A DNA stretch of 64,000 nucleotides from Chromatiales bacterium (GTDB lineage Bacteria > Pseudomonadota > Gammaproteobacteria > UBA6429 > Thiohalophilaceae): contig JALTJZ010000051.1 in NCBI GenBank assembly GCA_027076325.1, positions 81,844-145,843 of the forward strand. Direction: 5' to 3'. Made by a program: the position numbers and the translations under genes. Shown one piece after another: positions 18,595 to 27,507 of the stretch (position 1 is the stretch's first letter; every line of letters begins with the position of its first letter). The notes below the pieces were generated by a model, which saw only the letters and a list, made by a program, of their open reading frames with translations, did no database searches and was not told where the DNA came from.

Positions 18595-19341
18595 GTGGAA
18601 AAACTTGCAATTATTGGTGGCACCGGGCTTACGTCCATTGACGATTTAAGTATAACTCGAAAGGAAGTAGTACAAAGTCCTTTTGGCTCACCCTCTGGTA
18701 TACTCCAGACCGGTGAATTGTTTGGTACAGAAGTGTTATTTTTGCCACGTCATGGAGCGTCACATACCATCCCTCCTCATAAGGTTAATTATCGAGCCAA
18801 TTTATGGGTACTTAAACAGGCCGGTGTGGATACGATTATCGCAGTGAATGCCGTTGGTGGTATTGACTCTGAACTGAAGCCCGGGCAAATTGTTATTCCT
18901 GATCAAATTATTGACTATACAACATCACGAACTAATACTTTTTTTGAAGAGGGTCTAAAAGAAGTTGTGCACGTTGATTTTACTGAACCGTATTGTACTG
19001 ACTTAAGAGCAAAAATAATTTCAACCTGTACTGAACTATCTCTTAGCTTTAAAGATAAGGGCACTTATGCTGCAACAGAAGGGCCACGGCTTGAATCTGC
19101 ACAGGAAGTAAACCGTCTGGAACGTGATGGTTGTAATATTATAGGAATGACCGGTATGCCTGAAGCAGCATTGGCACGTGAACTGGATATTTGCTATGCC
19201 TGTATTGCTGTTGTTGCTAATCAGGCAGCAGGGCGTAGTGATGAGATAATCACAATGGATATGATTACGAATAACCTTGATAACGGCATTAAGACGGTGA
19301 GAAAGGTGTTATCAAAGGTCATTCCAACTATCGCGAATTAG
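18595..19341 (+). CDS. mtnP: S-methyl-5'-thioinosine phosphorylase
   Basis: MTAP-family phosphorylase of 248 residues. GGTGL at 8-12 and PRHGASHTIPPHKVNYRANL at 51-70 form the phosphate and nucleoside site; MTGMPEAALARE lies near 185-196. At the base-specificity position the sequence reads AN209-Q-A211 instead of the TDYD found in adenosine-type MTAP, which fits the 6-oxopurine (methylthioinosine) enzyme described in Pseudomonas. The GTG start has AAGGA seven bases upstream and follows hpt directly. The product hypoxanthine would feed Hpt. Confidence 0.88.
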   Translation: MEKLAIIGGTGLTSIDDLSITRKEVVQSPFGSPSGILQTGELFGTEVLFLPRHGASHTIPPHKVNYRANLWVLKQAGVDTIIAVNAVGGIDSELKPGQIVIPDQIIDYTTSRTNTFFEEGLKEVVHVDFTEPYCTDLRAKIISTCTELSLSFKDKGTYAATEGPRLESAQEVNRLERDGCNIIGMTGMPEAALARELDICYACIAVVANQAAGRSDEIITMDMITNNLDNGIKTVRKVLSKVIPTIAN

Positions 19342-19373
19342 CCTCTTATTTATAATGGCGGGAATAATTTATA

Positions 19374-20120
19374 TTATTTTTGAGATGGCACCGGTGTAAT
19401 ATAAACCAGTAAACCCAGTCTGGGGTTGTCGAGGTAGTGCAATTCTTTACTACGCATTTTGCGAGTTTGTTTTAACTGGTAAACCTGTGGTTTTATTTTG
19501 GCAAAGGCTGCATCGGGGTTGTCTGGATTATCTTCAACAATATATCGTGTATACTGTATATCCGTTTGTATGTGCAAATAGCGTGAGAGTGTTATTGTAA
19601 CCAGCCCCTGAAGGTTGTTTATATCTGGCATACGTTCATTGATTATTCTGTTATAGTCGTTCTGTTCGATAGTCAGAGTAGCGTTATCTTCTGCAATTGA
19701 TACGGGCAATTTAATGCGTGGAATTTCTCGTTGAAATTTTACGCTGACGGCATTTTCCCTGTTCATGCCAGGCTGTCGCCATGAACGATGGTATAGAACA
19801 CGATAGTCTTCATGTTCAGTGAGTTTTTTTGCCTCATCCTGCAATTGATAAGTGGATGCTTTAATTGGCTTAAAGGTAAAGCGCGGGTTATATTCCGTAG
19901 GCAATGGGCCGGGGTAGGGAGAACCAATAAAGAGGGCATTTTCGGGTACTTCAAATTTCAGACTTGATGGCCAGGTTTCAGTATTTGCTGGATTGGGCTT
20001 TATGTTCTCGAATAGTAGTATTTCAACATCGTAATAGCGGACTTCTTCCTGGTAAATAGCAGCATTTGCCGCAGTCAGAAAAAACAGCATAAATGCAAAG
20101 CTAATACTAAAATATCGCAT
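19374..20120 (-). CDS. csiV: CsiV family periplasmic protein
   Basis: Exported protein of 248 residues with a signal peptide (MRYFSISFAFMLFFLTAANA). YYDVEILLFENIKP near residue 28, YRVLYHRSWRQPG near 106 and VTITLSRYLHIQTDI near 172 are typical of the CsiV/PA3003 family. CsiV of Vibrio cholerae supports the periplasmic D-amino-acid/peptidoglycan enzyme network (LpoA/PBP1A). The gene lies close to mfd as in many gammaproteobacteria, although here peptide deformylase is inserted between them. Functional transfer from Vibrio is inference. Confidence 0.82.
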   Translation of the reverse strand: MRYFSISFAFMLFFLTAANAAIYQEEVRYYDVEILLFENIKPNPANTETWPSSLKFEVPENALFIGSPYPGPLPTEYNPRFTFKPIKASTYQLQDEAKKLTEHEDYRVLYHRSWRQPGMNRENAVSVKFQREIPRIKLPVSIAEDNATLTIEQNDYNRIINERMPDINNLQGLVTITLSRYLHIQTDIQYTRYIVEDNPDNPDAAFAKIKPQVYQLKQTRKMRSKELHYLDNPRLGLLVYITPVPSQK

Positions 20121-20233
20121 AATGGGTAGTAAAGTCCTATATAATTGTTATTTAGCGCCTTAGAGGCTCCAGAGTATTCAGTAAAATTTAAACTATTTCT
20201 GTTATCCCGGTCAAATTATGTTTCGGAAAGTTT

Positions 20234-20752
20234 ATGCCAGTTAAAAATGTCTTAAAAATGGGACATCCCATTCTACAACAAGTCGCCGAGCCCGTCACAG
20301 ACTTTAATACGGCAATTCTGGATTCAATACTACTTGATATGTATGACACCATGGCTGCACTGGATGGGGCGGGGCTTGCTGCACCCCAAATCGGAATTCA
20401 ACAGCGCATTGCTATCTTTTGTGTTGAGGATAACCCGCGTTATCCTGATATTGAAGCTGTGCCCGACACGGTGCTGATTAATCCTGAAATTACGCTCCTT
20501 TCTGATGAATTTGAGCTGGACTGGGAAGGGTGTTTAAGTGTACCTGGGTTAAGAGGTCGGGTGCCGCGATGTAAAAAAATTAAATACTGTGGCTATGACC
20601 AGCATGGCAATTTGATTGAACGTATTGCTACTGGCTTTCATGCGCGGGTGGTGTTGCATGAAGTTGATCATTTAGATGGTATTCTGTATCCACAACGGAT
20701 GGATGATATGTCTGAGTTTGGCTTTGAGCAGGAATTGTTTCCTGAAAAATAA
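20234..20752 (+). CDS. def: peptide deformylase
   Basis: Metalloenzyme that removes the N-formyl group from new polypeptides. All three motifs are present: GAGLAAPQIG near residues 45-54, EGCLSVPG with metal ligand Cys100, and HEVDHLDG with His142, Glu143 and His146. At 172 residues it is normal length. It stands alone here, divergent from csiV and convergent with mfd, rather than next to fmt; a second def gene elsewhere in the genome is likely. Confidence 0.96.
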   Translation: MPVKNVLKMGHPILQQVAEPVTDFNTAILDSILLDMYDTMAALDGAGLAAPQIGIQQRIAIFCVEDNPRYPDIEAVPDTVLINPEITLLSDEFELDWEGCLSVPGLRGRVPRCKKIKYCGYDQHGNLIERIATGFHARVVLHEVDHLDGILYPQRMDDMSEFGFEQELFPEK

Positions 20753-20792
20753 ATTATAAGCAATGGTTAAAATGAAACACAAAAATGGTACC

Positions 20793-20871
20793 GTCATTGC
20801 GAGCGATAGCACGGCAATCTTGCAGGGGTATCCCGAGCAAATACGATTGCCGCGCTATCGCTCGCAATGAC
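20793..20871. repeat. long palindromic repeat between convergent def and mfd
   Basis: Two 27-base arms (20793-20819 and 20845-20871) are reverse complements with one mismatch and flank a 25-base loop. Core arm sequence: TTGCGAGCGATAGC. The hairpin ends four bases before the mfd stop codon, so it could act as a bidirectional terminator or processing site. A shorter relic is at 12128-12166. Confidence 0.88.
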
Positions 20872-20875
20872 AGTA

Positions 20876-23800
20876 TTATTTAGCAAGGTAATGATATAAG
20901 TCTTCTAAAAACTTAAAACGTTTGTCGATATCGTCCAGTTCATTTGTAATGCGCAATTTATCATTGCCATCCAGTTTATAAATGTTTGATTCAGTTTGTA
21001 TTAAATGAATAATGCGCATGGGGTCAATATTGGGTTTTTCATTAAAGATAATACGTCCACCCTGTGTATTCAGATCTATCCGTTTAACGCCGAGTTTAGT
21101 GTAAAGTAATTTCAGGCGGGTAACCTGAAACAGGTTTTTAATTGGTTGCACCAACAAGCCAAAGCGATCAATCATTTCAACTTGCAGTTCTTTTAATTCC
21201 CCTTTAGATTTTGCACTGGCAATGCGTTTATATAAAATTAAGCGTTCATGAATATTATTCAGGTAGTCATCCGGTATCAGTGCCGGAATATGCAGGTCAA
21301 TCTCGGTACCTTGTGAGAGGGGTTTATTCAGATCGGGTTCAATGCCAGATTTTAATGACTCAACCGCACGTTCCAATAATTCGGTATACATGGTGTAGCC
21401 GATTTCCATCATCTGACCACTTTGTTCGTCACCGAGTAACTCACCTGCACCACGTATTTCAAGGTCATGGGTTGCCAGTGTAAAGCCGGTTCCCAGGGTT
21501 TGAATAGATTCAATCGCTTCCAGACGTTTTTTTGCATCGGCCGTTAATAGTTTTTTCGGTGGGGTAATTAAGTACGCATAAGCCCCATGGTGTGAGCGCC
21601 CAACACGACCACGTAATTGATAAAGCTGAGCTAAACCGAGTCGGTCTGCTTTATTAATAATAATGGTATTGGCGGTTGGGATATCAATACCGGTTTCAAT
21701 AATGGTGGTGCAAACAAGAATATTAAAACGTTGATGGTAAAAGTTACTCATGGTTGTTTCGAGTTGTTTTTCGCGCATTTGTCCGTGGGCAAATTCAACG
21801 CTGGCTTCGGGAACAAGATTTGCCACTTTCTGTGCCTGTTTTTCAATAGTGGAAACGTCATTATGTAAAAAGAAAACCTGGCCGCCGCGTTTAATTTCCC
21901 GCAGGCAGGCTTCTTTTATCAGGTTGTCATCCCACTGGCTGACAAAGGTTTTAATCGCCAGTCGTTTAGCCGGTGGGCTGGCAATAATAGATAAATCCCG
22001 TATGCCCGACATAGCCATATTTAAGGTTCGGGGAATAGGGGTGGCGGTGAGTGTTAATATATCCACCTCTGCACGCAGTGCTTTAAATTGATCTTTTTGC
22101 CTTACCCCGAAACGGTGCTCTTCATCAATAACAACCAGCCCCAGTCGTTTGTATTTTATATCTTTTTGAATAAGTTTATGCGTACCGATAATAATATCTA
22201 TTTTACCTTTGGCCAATTCATCTAAAGTAGCTTTGGTTTCTTTGGTGGTTTTAAAACGCGATAGTGAATCGACTCTTACTGGCCAGTCTGCAAATCGATC
22301 TCTAAAATTTTCAAGGTGTTGTTGAGTGAGCAAGGTCGTCGGACAAAGCACAGCAACCTGCTTGTTATCCTGCACAGCAATAAAGGCAGCACGCATGGCC
22401 ACTTCAGTTTTACCAAAACCAACATCACCACAGATTAAATGATCCATGGGTTTGTCACTGCGCATATTTTTTATGACCTGATCAATAGCCGTTTGCTGGT
22501 CAGGGGTTTCTTCAAACGGAAAGCTAGCTGCAAAGGCGTGGTATTGCGCATCATCAATATGATAAGCATAACCTTTTTTTGCTTCACGTTTGGCGTAGAT
22601 GTCGAGTAACTCGGCGGCGACATCACGTACTTGTTCGGCAGCTCTGCGTTTTGCTTTTTCCCATTGCTTGCTGCCCAGTTTATGCAGTGGAGCAGAGTCG
22701 GGGGAAGCGCCGGTGTAACGACTTATTAAGTGCAGCGAGTTTACCGGTACATAAAGTTTGTCACCTCCGGCATATTCGAGCATTAAAAACTCAGCTTCGA
22801 TCTTGCCGACCTCGATATTGGTTAAGCCCAAATAGCGGCCAACACCATGGTCTTCATGTACTACAGGTGCGTTTATTGTTAATTCCGCAAGGTTACGAAT
22901 AATAACATCACTGTCACGTTGCTCTTTTTTACGCCGTCGCCGTTGTAATACCTGTTTGCCATAGAGTTGCGATTCGGTAATAACTGAAATTTCGGGCTGA
23001 TTAATTTGCAGGCCTTCAGTTAACGGGTAAACAGTAATGCCGTAGCTTGAGTCACTGCTGGCAAATTGTTGCCAACTGTCAAATTTGTCAGGGTAAATAT
23101 CAATGCCGTGAAGAAGCTCAAGCAGGGATTCACGTCGGCCGGTTGATTCGGATGAAAAGAGTATTCGACCATTATATTGTTGAATAAAATTTTGTAAGCG
23201 TGCAGAAGGTGACTCAAGTTTAATATCAATTAACAAACTCTGAGGTACTTGTGTATCAAAATTAACAGCAGTTGCATTTTCATATTCAAAATGCTGATAC
23301 TGGATACGTGAGTATGATTTTATTTGTGCGTTAATTTCATTAATAGGCAGATATAATTCAGCGGGAGTTAATATCGGACGTTCAATATCGTGGCGGCGTG
23401 CCTCATAACGTTCATTCAGTTCCTTCCAGAATATTTCATTTTGATCCTGGATAGTCTTTTCGGTAATTAAAATACAACTATCAGGAAGATAGTCGAATAG
23501 AGTTTCGCTTTGCTCAAAAAACAGTGGGAGGTAGTATTCAATACCCGGTGAGGCAAGGCCATTGCTGATATCACGGTAAATATTACAATTCTGAGCCTCG
23601 CCTTCAAAGCGAGCACGAAAGGCCTGCCGGAATTGTTTTATGCCCGCTTTATCTAACGGAAACTCACGCGCAGGCAGTAACCGTATATTATTCAGTTTAC
23701 TAATGGTGCGCTGTGTTTCGGGGTCAAAACTTCGTATGTTTTCAACTTCATCATCGAATAATTCAATTCTAAATGGCGTTGTACTGCCCATGGGGAAAAC

Positions 23801-24346
23801 ATCAAGGATACTGCCGCGTACGGCAAATTCACCGTGTTCCATCACCGATGAAACACATTGGTAGCCGGTTTGTTCAAAACGAATGCGAATATCATCAAGA
23901 GACAAGGTGTCACCCACATCCAGAATTAGACTGTTTGTGACAATATAAGAGCGGGGAGTGATACGTTGAGCCAGTGTCTGGATGGGCAAGACGATAATGC
24001 CGGTTTGCAGGTCAGGGAGTTTTGCGAGGCTGCTTAACCGTTCAGAAATTATATCTTGATGGGGTGAAAAAATATCGTAACTCAGTGTTTCCCAGTCGGG
24101 GAAGTGCAGTAGGGGGACTTCGGCCGATGCAAAAAACGCAATCGCAGTTTCAAGCAAGTGTGCTTCGGCTGGTGAGCCGGTAATAACGACAACCGGTTGC
24201 TGCGCTTTTTTAGCCGTTTCAACCAGTGCAAGGGCGAGTGAATTACCGTATAACTTACCCCAGTATTGTGTCTGCTGGTTATTGGTTGGATAAACAGGGG
24301 AAAAAACAGGCTGCAATATGCCGCTGACATTGTGATTATGTTGCAT
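20876..24346 (-). CDS. mfd: transcription-repair coupling factor Mfd
   Basis: ATP-dependent translocase that removes RNA polymerase stalled at DNA lesions and recruits UvrA. The 1156 residues match the family. The UvrB-like N-terminal domains span about 1-350, and the RNA-polymerase-interacting domain about 475-550, with VHEDHGVGRYLGL near 494. The helicase motifs are GDVGFGKTEVAMRAA (Walker A), DEEHRFGVRQKD (Walker B) and QLRGRVGRS (motif VI). The C-terminal TRCF domain includes GAGELLGDEQSGQ. It runs convergent to def across the palindromic repeat. Confidence 0.98.
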   Translation of the reverse strand: MQHNHNVSGILQPVFSPVYPTNNQQTQYWGKLYGNSLALALVETAKKAQQPVVVITGSPAEAHLLETAIAFFASAEVPLLHFPDWETLSYDIFSPHQDIISERLSSLAKLPDLQTGIIVLPIQTLAQRITPRSYIVTNSLILDVGDTLSLDDIRIRFEQTGYQCVSSVMEHGEFAVRGSILDVFPMGSTTPFRIELFDDEVENIRSFDPETQRTISKLNNIRLLPAREFPLDKAGIKQFRQAFRARFEGEAQNCNIYRDISNGLASPGIEYYLPLFFEQSETLFDYLPDSCILITEKTIQDQNEIFWKELNERYEARRHDIERPILTPAELYLPINEINAQIKSYSRIQYQHFEYENATAVNFDTQVPQSLLIDIKLESPSARLQNFIQQYNGRILFSSESTGRRESLLELLHGIDIYPDKFDSWQQFASSDSSYGITVYPLTEGLQINQPEISVITESQLYGKQVLQRRRRKKEQRDSDVIIRNLAELTINAPVVHEDHGVGRYLGLTNIEVGKIEAEFLMLEYAGGDKLYVPVNSLHLISRYTGASPDSAPLHKLGSKQWEKAKRRAAEQVRDVAAELLDIYAKREAKKGYAYHIDDAQYHAFAASFPFEETPDQQTAIDQVIKNMRSDKPMDHLICGDVGFGKTEVAMRAAFIAVQDNKQVAVLCPTTLLTQQHLENFRDRFADWPVRVDSLSRFKTTKETKATLDELAKGKIDIIIGTHKLIQKDIKYKRLGLVVIDEEHRFGVRQKDQFKALRAEVDILTLTATPIPRTLNMAMSGIRDLSIIASPPAKRLAIKTFVSQWDDNLIKEACLREIKRGGQVFFLHNDVSTIEKQAQKVANLVPEASVEFAHGQMREKQLETTMSNFYHQRFNILVCTTIIETGIDIPTANTIIINKADRLGLAQLYQLRGRVGRSHHGAYAYLITPPKKLLTADAKKRLEAIESIQTLGTGFTLATHDLEIRGAGELLGDEQSGQMMEIGYTMYTELLERAVESLKSGIEPDLNKPLSQGTEIDLHIPALIPDDYLNNIHERLILYKRIASAKSKGELKELQVEMIDRFGLLVQPIKNLFQVTRLKLLYTKLGVKRIDLNTQGGRIIFNEKPNIDPMRIIHLIQTESNIYKLDGNDKLRITNELDDIDKRFKFLEDLYHYLAK

Positions 24347-24578
24347 GGAAACTATTTGGACTATGAACGGTTCAATAATTGAATATGCGGTATTTTATAT
24401 TGATTTTGATTGCAGGAATAGGATTAAATTCTAAATTTGTGAAAAAGAAAGTTTTAACCATGAAGGCGATACAGTCACAATGAAAAGTTTCATTTTAATG
24501 TGCGCCCGGAATGAAAATACATTACAACTTTTTTCTTAGTGAGTTTCGTTTCCCTGGTAGTTAACATAAAGTATAAAA

Positions 24579-25100
24579 TTAGCGAATTTCATCTGTCGAG
24601 AATTTTTTGTCATAAATGCGTGGCGTGATAAGCCCATATCCCTGCATTTGCCAATGAGCAAGTTCTGTTATTGCCGAGGGTACAATCTGTACAAAGTCGT
24701 AAAAGTCTTTGTCCTGATACCCGAAGTCATGTGCCGCTAGAGAGCAAACCTTAAATTGAATGCCGAGTGAATCGTAGTAGCGCATTCTTTCAACAGCTGT
24801 TTTATAGCGGTTGTAGTTTTTTTTTGCGAGTGTGACAATTTCAGTACCGTGGATCATCACTTTTATATCCATAAATTCCGGTGCATAATTATAGGGGGAA
24901 TCCATAAGAGGGCCTATTAATGAACGGATCCAGTATAAAGCGGTATTAATTTTGTCTGGGTGATCAAAATAAAAGTCAAAAATCACTTTCTGTGGTTCAT
25001 AAGGAGTAAAGTTTAACTTTGAATTTTCAGTGCTAAAACTGGTATTGGTATTTAAAAAAAACAGCACTGTAAGTAAGAGAACTTTTATTTGATGAGGCAT
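24579..25100 (-). CDS. exported DsrE/DsrF-like family protein
   Basis: Protein of 173 residues with a likely signal peptide (core VLLLTVLFFLNTNTSF). The body has a DsrE-like fold pattern: KVIFDFYFDHPDKINTAL near residue 38, MIHGTEIVTL near 82, GIQFKVCSLAAHD with a single central cysteine near 118, and VQIVPSAITELAHWQMQGYG near 137. Exported DsrE-family proteins of this type are common in sulfur-metabolising and other proteobacteria, but their role is unproven. It has a free promoter region: the upstream gene ends at a terminator. Confidence 0.8.
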   Translation of the reverse strand: MPHQIKVLLLTVLFFLNTNTSFSTENSKLNFTPYEPQKVIFDFYFDHPDKINTALYWIRSLIGPLMDSPYNYAPEFMDIKVMIHGTEIVTLAKKNYNRYKTAVERMRYYDSLGIQFKVCSLAAHDFGYQDKDFYDFVQIVPSAITELAHWQMQGYGLITPRIYDKKFSTDEIR

Positions 25101-25173
25101 AGGATCCCCCTCGTTAGCAAGTGCCTTTGTAAAAGCCTGTATGCCGGAAAATGGCCGTAATAAAACTAAGGAT

Positions 25174-25208
25174 AAAAAAACCAGCTACTATTTATATAGT
25201 AGCTGGTT
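25174..25208 (-). terminator. strong rho-independent terminator of the outer-membrane protein gene
   Basis: A perfect 13-base stem AACCAGCTACTAT / ATAGTAGCTGGTT (25179-25191 and 25196-25208) with loop TTAT is followed, on the minus strand, by a run of T. It lies about 40 bases beyond the stop of the TIGR04219-like gene and separates it from the DsrE-like gene. Confidence 0.9.
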
Positions 25209-25247
25209 TTGCAGGAAAAGCTTGTGTTGTTTTCGCGGGTTTTAAAA

Positions 25248-25982
25248 TTAGAAGGCAAGGTGTACACCAAGGTAAGGACCACTGATATCAACATCAACAT
25301 ATTCATTGGCAGTGGTGTCTTCGTAGTCAATAATAAAGCTGCGGTAACCCAGTTCCACGCCCAGTAGGAAATCAGATGTCCAGCGTAGGCGAACCAGGGT
25401 GTCGGTAAATGAGCTGCCATCAAACGATAAGTAGCTAATATCACCGGCGAGTTGTAAACCGTAAGGCAATTCAACTTGCAGACCGGCATAAAGCATTGGG
25501 ACGGTTTCGTCGAATGCTTCGTTGACTGTATTAGTGCCATCGGATAGGTAAACGGAGCCGTCAAATAATTTGACATTTAAACCTAGATCAAAGCCAACAA
25601 CATTGTCGAGAATATTCCAGTATAAACCGACTTCGGTGTGATCCAGGTTCAGCCTTGAGGTAACTGTTGTTGAGAAGGTAACCCCATTATATTCTTGAGA
25701 AAGGCTGCCTGAGCCTGACACACCAAGTGAGGTGCTACCAATACGAATGTTGGGTAATACGGGTACGGGGTGCTCAATGTAAGCGAGAAAAAAAGTTTCC
25801 TTTTTATCTTGTAGATTCAAATCAGATTTTAAATTAATTTCATTCGATACTGTCGAGCTATCCCGTATTGTACCTGTTATTTCTTTATCCCATGAACTGC
25901 CATTAATGATAACTAACTCGGCATTGGCCAGATTAGGCATCAGGAACAAAGCGGTTAGCAGGGGAATGAGTTTTAGTTTCAT
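25248..25982 (-). CDS. TIGR04219-like outer membrane beta-barrel protein
   Basis: Exported protein of 244 residues with a clear signal peptide (MKLKLIPLLTALFLMPNLANA). Alternating hydrophobic strands, a long N-terminal segment with SDLNLQDKKETFFLAYIEHP and a final strand ending in aromatic Phe (YLGVHLAF) mark an outer-membrane barrel. The layout matches the TIGR04219 family, whose function is unknown. An ATG five codons upstream is also possible, but GAAGG eight bases before 25982 supports the shorter form. A strong terminator follows. Confidence 0.82.
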   Translation of the reverse strand: MKLKLIPLLTALFLMPNLANAELVIINGSSWDKEITGTIRDSSTVSNEINLKSDLNLQDKKETFFLAYIEHPVPVLPNIRIGSTSLGVSGSGSLSQEYNGVTFSTTVTSRLNLDHTEVGLYWNILDNVVGFDLGLNVKLFDGSVYLSDGTNTVNEAFDETVPMLYAGLQVELPYGLQLAGDISYLSFDGSSFTDTLVRLRWTSDFLLGVELGYRSFIIDYEDTTANEYVDVDISGPYLGVHLAF

Positions 25983-26169
25983 AATTTTTGCCTTCATATT
26001 TAATATTGCCTTAGGGGTGTTCGTTAAGTATTAGTCTTTTTAGATTAAAAACAAGGTTTTAATGAATAATGTGGTAACTATGCCACGGTTTTAGTAAATT
26101 TATTCAGTATTTTACCAGTTAAAAAAAACATGCTAAATCTATGCCAGTTTTTATGGCAATAATCACTGT

Positions 26170-26700
26170 TTAATAGCGCAGTGTCAGTGTTCTGTTTTTT
26201 TGTACCAGCTCCAGATGTTTAAGAAAGCTCATTCCCAGTAAAACTTCGTCAAATTTTACATTGGGGTTGATGGATGCAGTGATATTCTCAAGCTCAATGC
26301 CTCCCAGTTTTATTTTGTTTATCTTTGTCTGGTAGCCAATCGCGGTGCCATTAGCGGTTTCAAAGCGTAACTGCCGGCCACGTTTTAAACCAATTTTTTT
26401 TGCGATGTGTGCCGGAATAGAAACATCGTTTGCGCCAGTGTCTAACAAAAAAACCACCGCTGTATTATTAATATAACCATTTGCAATGTACTGGTTATGG
26501 CGGTTTGCAGTTAAAACAAGTTCAGCCTGGCCGCGCACATTTATTTTAGAGTCGATAGACTGGTTTGGATTAAACTCATTACTTTCCCAGTTATAAAAAA
26601 ACAGTGACAGCAGCCCAAGAAGACCTATCCACATTCCAAAAAACATAAATTTTCCAATGCTGCTTACTTCTTGCTCATTCTGGTCACGGTTTATTGGCAT
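26170..26700 (-). CDS. membrane-anchored retropepsin-like aspartic protease (TIGR02281 type)
   Basis: Protein of 176 residues with one N-terminal membrane anchor (about residues 17-37) and a clan AA domain. The catalytic signature is LLDTGANDVSIP with Asp87; FETANGTAIGYQTKINKIKLGG near 125 and VLLGMSFLKHLEL near 153 are the flap and the second hydrophobic-glycine segment. Such single-domain bacterial retropepsins are expected to work as homodimers in the periplasm. Substrates are unknown. The gene appears monocistronic. Confidence 0.86.
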   Translation of the reverse strand: MPINRDQNEQEVSSIGKFMFFGMWIGLLGLLSLFFYNWESNEFNPNQSIDSKINVRGQAELVLTANRHNQYIANGYINNTAVVFLLDTGANDVSIPAHIAKKIGLKRGRQLRFETANGTAIGYQTKINKIKLGGIELENITASINPNVKFDEVLLGMSFLKHLELVQKNRTLTLRY

Positions 26701-26773
26701 ATTGTGTTCTCTTTTTAATCAACAGCCTAAAAATACATGATTTGCTCACATTTATCGCCTTTTTCGACAAGCT

Positions 26774-26807
26774 TTTGACGTTCATTTAAGGCTATTTTAA
26801 CGTCAAA
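26774..26807 (+). promoter_or_regulatory. 9-bp dyad overlapping a possible promoter
   Basis: TTTGACGTT (26774-26782) and AACGTCAAA (26799-26807) are perfect inverted repeats 16 bases apart. TTGACG within the left arm and TAACGT within the right arm are spaced like -35 and -10 elements (17 bases). An operator overlapping a promoter for the downstream exported protein, or for the divergent retropepsin gene, is possible. Confidence 0.4.
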
Positions 26808-26954
26808 TTTCTGTCACGCTATTGTTTGGTCATCCTAACTGATTGTCGTAAAAGATGTCATTTAATTGGCGAAAATATATTTAAGTCATTGTTTTTATTG
26901 CCGATATTCGACTTTGAAGATGTTTTTAAAGTTGAAAACTGGGTGGTAAGCAGC

Positions 26955-27437
26955 ATGTTAAAAGTAGCATTCGTTATTGTAATGAGTTTAAGCGTTTTTA
27001 ATGTAACGGCCGATGAGTTGTATTTTGTTCTAAATGGTAAAGCCTTGCATCAGGGTAATGGCAACTACAATGAGAATAACTGGGGCATCGGTTTTGAGTA
27101 TGACTTTAAAGAGGAAGACAAATGGATTCCGTTTGTGGCCGGTAGTAGCTTTAAAGACAGTAACAAGCAAACATCGAATTACCTGGGGGGAGGTTATAAA
27201 TACCGTATCCCACTGGAAAATGATAAAAATGGCTGGCGTGTTGATTTAGCAGTGATTGCATTTGCGATGACGCGTAAGGATTATAGAAATAATGATCCTT
27301 TTGTTGGCATTTTGCCCTTTGTTGCAATTGGTACCGGTAATATTATGTTGAATATGACCTATATTCCTCAGGTAACACCCAAAACAGTGGGCTTGTTTTA
27401 TTTTCAAATAAAGTACAAACTTTTGACATTTGATTAA
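26955..27437 (+). CDS. small exported outer-membrane barrel-like protein, function unknown
   Basis: The reading frame is open from 26826, but the ATG at 26955 starts directly at a signal peptide (MLKVAFVIVMSLSVFNVTA), giving 160 residues. The mature part alternates short hydrophobic and polar strands with Gly/Asn/Tyr-rich turns (NWGIGFEYDF, YLGGGYKYRIP, LPFVAIGTG, NMTYIPQV). It ends in an amphipathic strand, as in eight-stranded outer-membrane barrels. The overall pattern recalls PagP-like barrels, but I see no decisive catalytic residues. A dyad that may regulate it lies upstream. Confidence 0.6.
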   Translation: MLKVAFVIVMSLSVFNVTADELYFVLNGKALHQGNGNYNENNWGIGFEYDFKEEDKWIPFVAGSSFKDSNKQTSNYLGGGYKYRIPLENDKNGWRVDLAVIAFAMTRKDYRNNDPFVGILPFVAIGTGNIMLNMTYIPQVTPKTVGLFYFQIKYKLLTFD

Positions 27438-27459
27438 ATCATATGAAATAAAGAGCTGA

Positions 27460-27491
27460 TTTGTTATATTGGTTTAACCCTATATAACAAA
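27460..27491. promoter_or_regulatory. 10-bp perfect dyad upstream of the lipoprotein gene
   Basis: TTTGTTATAT (27460-27469) and ATATAACAAA (27482-27491) are perfect inverted repeats around a 12-base spacer that itself contains GGTTTAACC. It lies 16 bases before the lipoprotein start codon and 22 bases after the previous stop. No T-run follows, so an operator or an mRNA hairpin is more likely than a terminator. Confidence 0.45.
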
Positions 27492-27507
27492 CTGATGATT
27501 TATTCCA

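Noticed and set aside
24347..24578. Gap between mfd and the DsrE-like gene examined for a small gene or RNA
   Set aside because: Only frames under 20 codons and a six-base hairpin; nothing convincing.
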